From positions 50,735,724-50,799,723 of the forward strand of contig NC_087068.1 in the NCBI RefSeq assembly GCF_963678635.1: a DNA stretch of 64,000 nucleotides, read 5' to 3'. The position numbers and the translations under genes were made by a program. This document shows positions 26,001-35,000 of this stretch, one piece after another. A model generated the notes under the pieces. That model did not search any database and had not been told where the DNA came from. It saw nothing but the letters and a program-made list of their open reading frames with translations. Origin of the DNA: Symsagittifera roscoffensis (lineage: Eukaryota > Xenacoelomorpha > Acoela > Convolutidae). Every line of letters begins with the position of its first letter. Positions within the stretch are counted from its first letter, which is position 1.

Positions 26001-29000
26001 CGACTTCATGCAGTTCAAAGCGTGTAGTCAGCAGGCAGTTCTGTGTAGACGCAATGGCTTGTTGTACATCAAGCACACATTAGTCAAGGAGACTGTCTTC
26101 TATTTCTTCCTCAGTGAGTAGTCGGATTTATATGGAATTAAACAAATTCTGGAACGAGGAAAAGTGTTAACCTCTACCGGAACGAAAACTTAAGTGTGCG
26201 TAATGGCATACTGAACCAAGTATTGACAATGGTATCCATGCCTAAACATACGCCACCTTTTTTAAAATAATAAATTGTTTTCAGGCTAGTATACCAGTAA
26301 TGATTGTTATGAAACCGTATTTACAACCATGAAGCAGTAGCCTGAAAGATAGTCATGAGACCTTCTGGTCCGTTTCCAGACTTCTCTGTTTGTTTCCAGA
26401 CGGAGTGTGCCCTGAAATGACAACAGTGGCTGTGAACTCCCTCTCTTCCACTCCCCAGAGATCAGCGGCCAGATGGGTCAGCTCCAGACTCAAGTTCCAG
26501 AATGTGATCGCAGACTACCTCCTGGCCCAGCCAGTGTCCCTGTGGAGTCAGAAGCCACACCTGCTGGAGGAGTTGTTGTGGCAATTGAGGAATACAGGGA
26601 ACTTGTCGAAATTAGTCACAGTGCTGACCAATCCAGAGTGCGTGTTTTTTCAAGCTATTTTTATTAGTAAAAACTTGAAACTGATTAATTTTATTTGCGA
26701 CATTGATTAACAGGCTTATAATCCAACTAAAATTGGTCTGTCAAAATCAAATAGAAACTGCTTAAAATTTCTATGCACAAAAAGTTAGAAGTAGAGACTA
26801 TTATTTTCATCTAAAAGTTCATATGAATACATTGATATATTTCATATCAGTCTGTTTTCTTTTCCATTAAAAATAAGATTCTTTTTGCAGCATCTTCACT
26901 GTAATAATGACGAGCATTGACAAAGTGGGAGCTCACTTGATGGCCGATGTTCGCAACTACTGGTCTCACGCCCTGAGTCCCACCTACGACCCAGGGAGAG
27001 TGTTCTTGGAGATGGTACACAATCTCGAACTGAAGTTCCTCGGGGGGTCAGCTGGTACGCAGGAGTTAGAGGGGGGTAATGTGAAGGTGTCGAATGAACA
27101 GCCTGTGAGGCATGGGAGTACGCCGTGCACTGGAGAAATGTCACAGACGCCTTCAGTGCAACCGGGTTAGCATCTGATTATGACAAATTACACTTGCGAG
27201 AGCAAGTGTCTTGTCATAGTTTATTTTCTGGCTTTAAACGTGACTGCTTTGTAAATTTGAGTTGGCTTTGGGTAACATTTAATTGACCTTGAGAATATAA
27301 TAATAGAACTGTGACTATAGGTTTGAAAACAACACTTTTTTATCAATAGAATCAAATTTGCAACTTTCCAGATTGAGATAGGATTGAACAAAGAAGGAAG
27401 GAAGGAAGGATTGAACAAAGAACTGATTACGGGAGTTATAAAGAATTGAAACAAATAAAGAGTACACTGAAAACTATTTTTTATTTTATTTTGAAAGTGT
27501 TTTTGTTTATCGGTGGAAAACGAGAAGCCTGAAATTTTTTAAAAGTTTCAAAAATACTTTGATGAGACGAACACGAGCTGTTGCTTTGCCTATTCGTTCT
27601 AGATTTAGTGGCGTTTTGAAATGGCCTAAAAATTTCAAAAAAAAATATCGACACAATGTCTAGCAATCGCGCCAAAATCCTTGAATCAATTGGGTAGCTT
27701 TTTAAGTTTATTTGAAGCTCATTGGTTTGCGTCAGATGAGGGATCTACTTAAAACTCTTCGAGCAATCAGAATTCAGCAAACATCGAATTATATATAGAA
27801 CGCTATAGTGCTAATTTACTGAATTTATTTATAGGGGTGGAAATTATGTAGTGGGTACCGTGGTGGGAGTTGATTGTTAAGTAGATTCCAGTTGAGCAAT
27901 TGTTATGATTTTTGCCTTAAAATTTTCATTGATGTTGCCTACAGAACAGGCGTTGTCACATATGAAGTGAAATTTCTTAAGTGTTAATTAACGAAGTGAT
28001 TCATCACTTGTTTAGGTCTTGTGTTGTTTAAAGAGCATTTATTGCTCCCTGCTAGTGTTGAGTGATATATTTATCGCTGACTGGTGTTTACGTAGTCAAG
28101 CATGTCGGCTTGTATAAATATGTGTGAAAGTATTCAGTTTGTGGTAATGCTTTTGATCTTAAAGAGGCAGAATTTTTGTTCAGTTCACCAGTCAGCGAAT
28201 TTTTCTGTTTCAAAATCTTTCTTTTAAGAATTACGTTTACTTGGGTTTTAGAGCTGTTTTATTGCCGCTTGCTGTCTATTTTTGCAAAGTGCAGCTTCAA
28301 TTTTATCTAACATTTGTTTCGAATGTTAAGAAGGGTACCGTGGAAACTCGCAACAAAAGACAACTACCACAATTTCAGGAAAGCGACAATGCGAAACGTC
28401 TGAAAATATCAAATGAAATGTGCATGTGTTAATGAGAAAACTTTTTTCGATCGTGTGCGTTCCGCTTTTTTTAAGAAAGCAGTTCCAAGAGTTGTCAAGC
28501 TCAGATTTATAGTTTGGCTGGTTGAAGTTGAGTTTTCTTAATTTCACTGTAAATTCATTGGATAAAGCGCTACGCTCTTGAATAAAAAATGTGCGAATAG
28601 CCCAAATTAAACGTGATTAAATTAGGTTTCAAATGTGAATTTTGTTTTTTAACTCAACGTGGAATAAAAAAAAACTTAATTATTCAGTTTTCTCAAAGTT
28701 GGTTACTTTTATTACAAAATATGTGTAAATTTATAGTATTGGAGGACAGTGTATTAGTGGAGGACAGTATATTAGTTCATGTTTTTTTTTAACTCCACGT
28801 GGAATGAAAAGACTTATTTATTCAGCTTACTCTAAGTGTGTTACTTTTATCTAAAGAGTTTCGATCACAAAGTATGTGTAAATTTATAGTACTGGCTGGA
28901 GGACAGTATATTAGTTCATCGAAGCTTAAAAACTGAAAAATTATCAAACAAAAAAAACAGTTAGTTTGCTGTTTTGGTTATTGCACGAGCAAAGGTTATA

Positions 29001-32000
29001 CTGCTATTTATCTTTTTTTACTAACCCAAGTCGCGTAAATTATTGCCACTTACAGAAAGTGCCAAGTTTAGCGTCTGTGTAGCTGGTATTTGGTAACTAC
29101 TTGCCAATATTTTACTGGATGGTATTTATATGACAGCATGCGCACACAGCGTAACTGCTATTGCAGTGAACTCCAAATTTGTAGTTGGTCATCGGCGTAG
29201 GTTGGATTCTCGGAGAGGGCAATTTTTTGTTTTTCCATATGTCAGTTTACTTATTTCACTAGCGCTTTGTAGGTGGTCATCGGCGTAGGTTGGATTCTCG
29301 GAGAGGGCAATTATTTGTTTTTCCATATGTCAGTTTACTTATTACACTAGCGAGCGTTAATGTATTAGTACGAACATTGTTTTTTTTTCTAATCCAACTC
29401 GCAAATAAAACTTCATTATTTGGTGGCTTTTTTGCTGTAATCACGATCTGTAGCATTGGAAATTTCATAGCCTCTGTTCTCAGCTTTATTTTAGGCTAGT
29501 GTTTGTGATTAATTAAGCGTCCGTGGCTGAGTGGTTAGTGTGTGAGACTCATATTCTTTAGGTCGCAGATCGAATCCGAGACCTAGCCGATGGTCTCCCT
29601 AGTTATTGCGAAGCGCAGCTTCGCCTCTGTTTTAATGACTCCATTTGCCATTTTTGCTTGTTTGCGAAGTGCTGCTTGGCTTCTGTGTCCTATATTTGGG
29701 GTTCTGCTGGCAAAGTTGGTTTTGTCTTTGTTTAGACAGTGCTAGAACCCCCTCTATACAAGAATCTGGAAGACCGGAGAAACCCAGTAAGTTGATCAAC
29801 TTGATACAAGTATGATAGTTGGGTCCCTTAAATTTTAGAAGGGTCCCTGAAGAAAAAAACTTCTGGAACAAAGTCTTCGAAAACATGGTTCGCTTTTGTT
29901 GTCTTGTTTTTGAAGTTTTCACAAAAATTTCGAGACCCATCTTTCATACTTGCTTTTTCCTGGGACCCAACTATCATACTTGTATCAACCATTTAACTTA
30001 ACAAATAAATTAGTATCGTAAGATAACAGTTCATAAAATGATCTGTCAAGCTGCAGAGCGTGTTGCGTTTTCTTTTGCATGATTCTCGTTTTTAACGAGG
30101 GTTTTCACATCTCAGTTCCTTCGCTTTTCGGTATGCTGATGTCCTAGGAAGGATTTTTTTATTGACCGACCAAAAATAGTTCTTTAATAACAACGTCTTC
30201 TAATCCTAGGAACTCTGGATGTTGGAAGTGGCATCGCGGAACCCAGCGTCCAGATAACTGTCGAATCAGAGCCATTGGACACCAGCGACATGGACAAAAC
30301 CATGACTACCATAGATAAGTGCCATCCTTCGAGTTACGAGAAATTGTCATCTATTCTATCTTACATCGGAAGGTTCTTGCAAGAACTGCAAAGAAACGCA
30401 GAAGCGGAAACAGTTTACAAAATGGCATTAAAACATCAAAGCTCGTCCACGGAATATAGCGCCGAAGAACACAGTCAACTGAAATATATTGAATGTGTGT
30501 TAGCTATTGGGGTTGCATGTGCGAGACAGAATGAGCCAATCAAATTGAAGGAAGCCTGTGATTGGTTAAAACAGGCACTGGAGACGGTGCAACTGTTGTT
30601 GATGGTGTGTATTGGAGAAGCTATGGCATCAACATTGCAATATTATCAAGGTCAGTTGATTTTGGTCGACCATCTGAAAAATCAGTTGATTTTGGTCGAC
30701 CATCCGTCAGTTGATTTTAGTCGACCAACCGTGGACGAACTTAGTATTCGAGTGTGTTTTAGTTTTTTTTGTTTCCACGCAAAACCAGGTACCCCAAATA
30801 ATCATCGAAACATCATATTAAAGTCCTTTCAGTCATGATTCGAACGACATTAAAATGATTCGAACGAAAAAAAATCTTGAAAAATTCTCTCGGTGTCAAG
30901 AAAAGGCGATTTGAAATTTTTGATTTTTAGTTTAATTTCGAGCTAATAAGGTCAAGGTGCAGGCCTACAATAGCTCATTCCTGCTTTATTTGAGCCCTGA
31001 AAACTTAGTTTTTTTAGTAAAAATAGTTTCTGGTGTTTTTAGTTCCAATTTGGGAATCGGACACTTCAAAAATAAAAAAATTTTTACTAAATAAATTTCT
31101 TAACGATTTTTTTTCGTTTTCCTGGTCATTTTTCTACAAAAACTGTTTTCCATTTTGCTTATTTTACTTTAACTGTCGAATTGCCTAAGGTCTAGTTTTT
31201 CGCTTAGATCTTTTTATCGCACCACGCAGACAACCGTGTACTCAAAACGAACGTCTTACCCCTACGCTAAGTGCCGATAAATATTTTGCTTTTTGTATAT
31301 TTTCGGATCAGGTACGATAACAGTGGAGCTGATTGGCATCTGCGTCAAACAGGGAGACATAGACACTGCCAAGACACTCCTCGACAGTCTAGAGGGGGAA
31401 GGGGGTGGTGAGGTGGTTGTAAAGGAGACAGAGAGCACCTTTCTCAAGAAGTGTTTCTACAAGGCCGTCATTTTGTGAGTTTGAGTGAACGTTTTTTGTT
31501 CACTGATTAAACTTATTATTAGTTTATTTAAATATGATTATTATCCAATGCAGGTGTGAATTACGCAAGCGTTAATTGTCAATGAACGAAGTGAAAGCAC
31601 TCAATTAGGTAGTTTCTTTTCTGGAGAAATTCTTAAAAGTTGTTCATGCTCAAATTTATGTTTGCGGTTTGGCTTTTGATTTTCCTTAAATTCAATTCCA
31701 TTGCAAAAAATGGAAGCAAAATTACACTCGCTCTTCACGCAAATTTTTCAACTTAAAAGTTTTTAGTTAAGTTAAATAAATGGGTTTTTTTTACCAGCGA
31801 GCTTTGCAAGCATTGTTTTATTTTACGAGCTAATTTTTCTGTCCAACTCTCATGAAATATTGCTAATTTTTGTGGCATTTTTGCTGCTTAAAATTTGCAG
31901 TTTAAAAGCATGTTTTACGCTTTGTCAGTGGATGGTGTTGTGCTTCTGAAAAAATTAGTAGCACAGTTCTGAAGGATTATCGACTTTAATGCTCGTTGCT

Positions 32001-35000
32001 TGTGGTTTGATTCGTCTTACTTTTTCTTTTGTTGTTTTTTTCTTTTTAAAACATATTTTGGTGTCAGTTAACTTAGTGAAGACATTTCTATAGGCCGTAG
32101 TGACTTCATATAGGTCTCAGTAACTCTTTACACTTCTGAGCTTATAGAGTTAGTGTATTAGTACGAACCTTCTTTTTTTCTAACCTAACAAGCAATTAAG
32201 TGTTCATTACAAGTGTTCACTTTTATGGAAATCTCACTGCAGCATTGGAAATAACTTAGTAAATGTTCTCGTCTGCGTTATTTGTAGCTAGTGTTTGTGA
32301 TTTATTGTTGTGTTTGTGAAATGAACTGAAAAAGCCTATTGTTTCAAACAACATAACAATAATAAAAACTCTATTTCAGAAATTTTCTGAGCCAATATAT
32401 CTCAATTGTTTGAAATGCAGAGTTTATACTTAATGTGGTTTTATGCTTTCCAATTATTACATGCAAAATTAGTGTGCATGCCTTCAGTTTGTTATATTCC
32501 AAACTATTACTTGCAAAATTGAATATATTTGTATTTGGTGCACCTTTTGCTGCATCGCATTGGGAATTTGTAGCTGCTTTATTGTTGACTAGTGTAGGTT
32601 CGAATCCGAGACGTAGTCGAATTTTTACTACTTTTTTTTAAACGAAAAAGTCAGTGTTTTTTCTGCGTCCTTGCGATCCTTACTCTTTTCCAACTGTCAG
32701 TTGGCTATTTTTTCTTCGAATTCAATCCAATTTCATTTGCTAAAGGAAGGCAATTTACGCCCTTCATTTAAAAAAGTGCAAAGAAACGTGCACAACCTCG
32801 AGTTTGGAAAGTGGATTTTAATATAAAGAATTCCCAACGGGATTTCAATTTTCCATTGATCCAGTTTCCTCGAATTGGGTTAATTTTATCAAAAATGTGT
32901 CAATCGTTCATTGTTTTTGAAATTCAGAATGCTTCAAGGCCATTAATTTTTTAAGAGTATTGAACGTAGTGAGTATTCTTGTATAGGTCTCGCTGATTTT
33001 TTTTTTCAGGAAATAGTCTTGAAATTTTGGTTTTTCGCGGTTTTTCAAGCTCATTTCATATCCATTGTTAAAAGGAAGGCAAACTCCACTATTGAACAGC
33101 AAAAGTGTAAAGGTCACGAAAAACGTGATTGACTTCTTGTTTAATTATCGAATTTCCCAGCCAAATATATGTTTTACTTATTGATGTTTTACTTACTTAG
33201 TTTTCTCAAATGGTTTTAATTTCATTAAAAAATGTCAATCATAAATTGTTCTACAATTTCAAAGAGCTCTAAGTCCATCAATTTTTTTTTGAAATTCAAA
33301 AGTTGAGATTTTTTCAAAAACAAGTCAGTTTTCTTTCTGTTACCTTGCGTTCAGTACTCGTTTCCGACTGTCAGTTGGCTATGTTCAAAAAAGCTTTAAT
33401 CATGAATGGTTCAAGAATATCAAAGAGCTTTATGGCCATCCATTTTTTCTTCGAAATTCGGAAGTTGAGATTTTTCAAGAAACAAGCATTTATTTTTTCT
33501 GTTTACTTGCGTGCTTTGACTGTTTTCCAACTGTCTGATGGCTATGTTCTATAATTTTGAACTTGTTCAAGCCACAAGCGGTTCATGTTCGAAGAAAGTG
33601 GGGCTGAGTTTGAGAAAGTGTTACGAATGTACACGGACAGATATGGACCAAACCACGAGAACCTCGCCGACGTCTTGATAGCATTCGCCAACTTACTGGC
33701 CGACAAAAACAATTTCGATGGGTTCAACTACTTTGCAGCTGAAGATTATTTCACCCGGGCGCTCAAACTGAAACAAAAACACCAGGGAGATAATCACTTG
33801 GAAGTCGCAGAGGTGAAGGAACTTCTGGGTAGGTTGGACTCTCTTTTTTGTCTTTCACTGAACTAGTTAATGGAGTAAAATATTTCATTTGTAAATTATC
33901 ACCGGCTGGCATGTCTTGGTTAATCGTTTAATAGCAATCGCCTAGTGTAATGTGTTAAGTTATTATTGGTGTGAGGGAAAGGATAATTGATTTATTGCTC
34001 GAAAACTTGAGTTAGATCGAGTTTTCAGACATGAGAATTTGGTTCTGTTAAAGTTCTTCATTTGGTTTTGTTGATATTTTTTTATTCAATTAATGCATTC
34101 GTCTTATTGACTTTATTATGTTCTCTGTCGCTTTGCAAATATTTTGTGTTCAGCTCGTCACCAGTTGACAAACCAGAAGTTGAACTCATCCCAGTTGGAT
34201 GCCTACCAGCACTTGCTGGACGCCATCGACATCCGTAAACTAGTGCTTGGTCCACAGCAGTATCACACAGGTACGTGTTTTAATTTTTAAGCAAACTTGC
34301 GTAGTATAAGAAGCAGCGAAAAGTTTGAAGCGATAGAAATAATGGAAAAGAATAATTTGTCTATTTTTGGAACAAAGTTTGCAAGCAAATTAAAATTTTC
34401 TAGCAATCTTGAGACATAAATTCTGAAAATCTAGTTGATACCGACCTTGTTTAGTATTTATTTGTTTATTTATTAATCAGCGGCTTAAGCTAAGTCAAAA
34501 TGCAGAGGTTAGAATTTGCTGCGAAAGAGGTCTTAAGTGTTTTTGGCAAGATTTATTGACACCCTATAATGGCCTGATTTGGGCAGTATTTTCGAAATGG
34601 TCATTAGATATTGCCATTTTTTCTCATTTTTGCTCCAATTCTCAAATATGAGATGTTTTTAGCGGAACTCCAGACGTACATCAATGAGAACTGCAAAGAA
34701 ATCCGTCGCCAGGCACTGAAGAGTCGCTCTGGATCCCAGCAGCCGGACAACTTCCTAGACGAAGACGTCACAATTCCCCCTGTTGCCACTCCCCTCAGTG
34801 GCTCTAAGAAACAGCCACTTACTAGTAGGGTGGGTGGTGTTGGTGGAGGGGCGAATGTTAAACTCAGGCCAGCAAGTGCACTTTCATGGAACGACAGGGA
34901 TCTCATGTTTCTGCAGCAGAGAAAAGTAATTTATTTGCCGTGTTAATTAAAAGTAATGAACGTAGTGATGAAAATAGGTTTTGCTGATTTTTTTTGTTTT

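Noticed and set aside
29518-29590. Possible functional tRNA-Met gene
   Set aside because: A-box and B-box are recognisable but the acceptor and D stems do not pair, and the same segment recurs inside family A repeats, so it is a repeat component.
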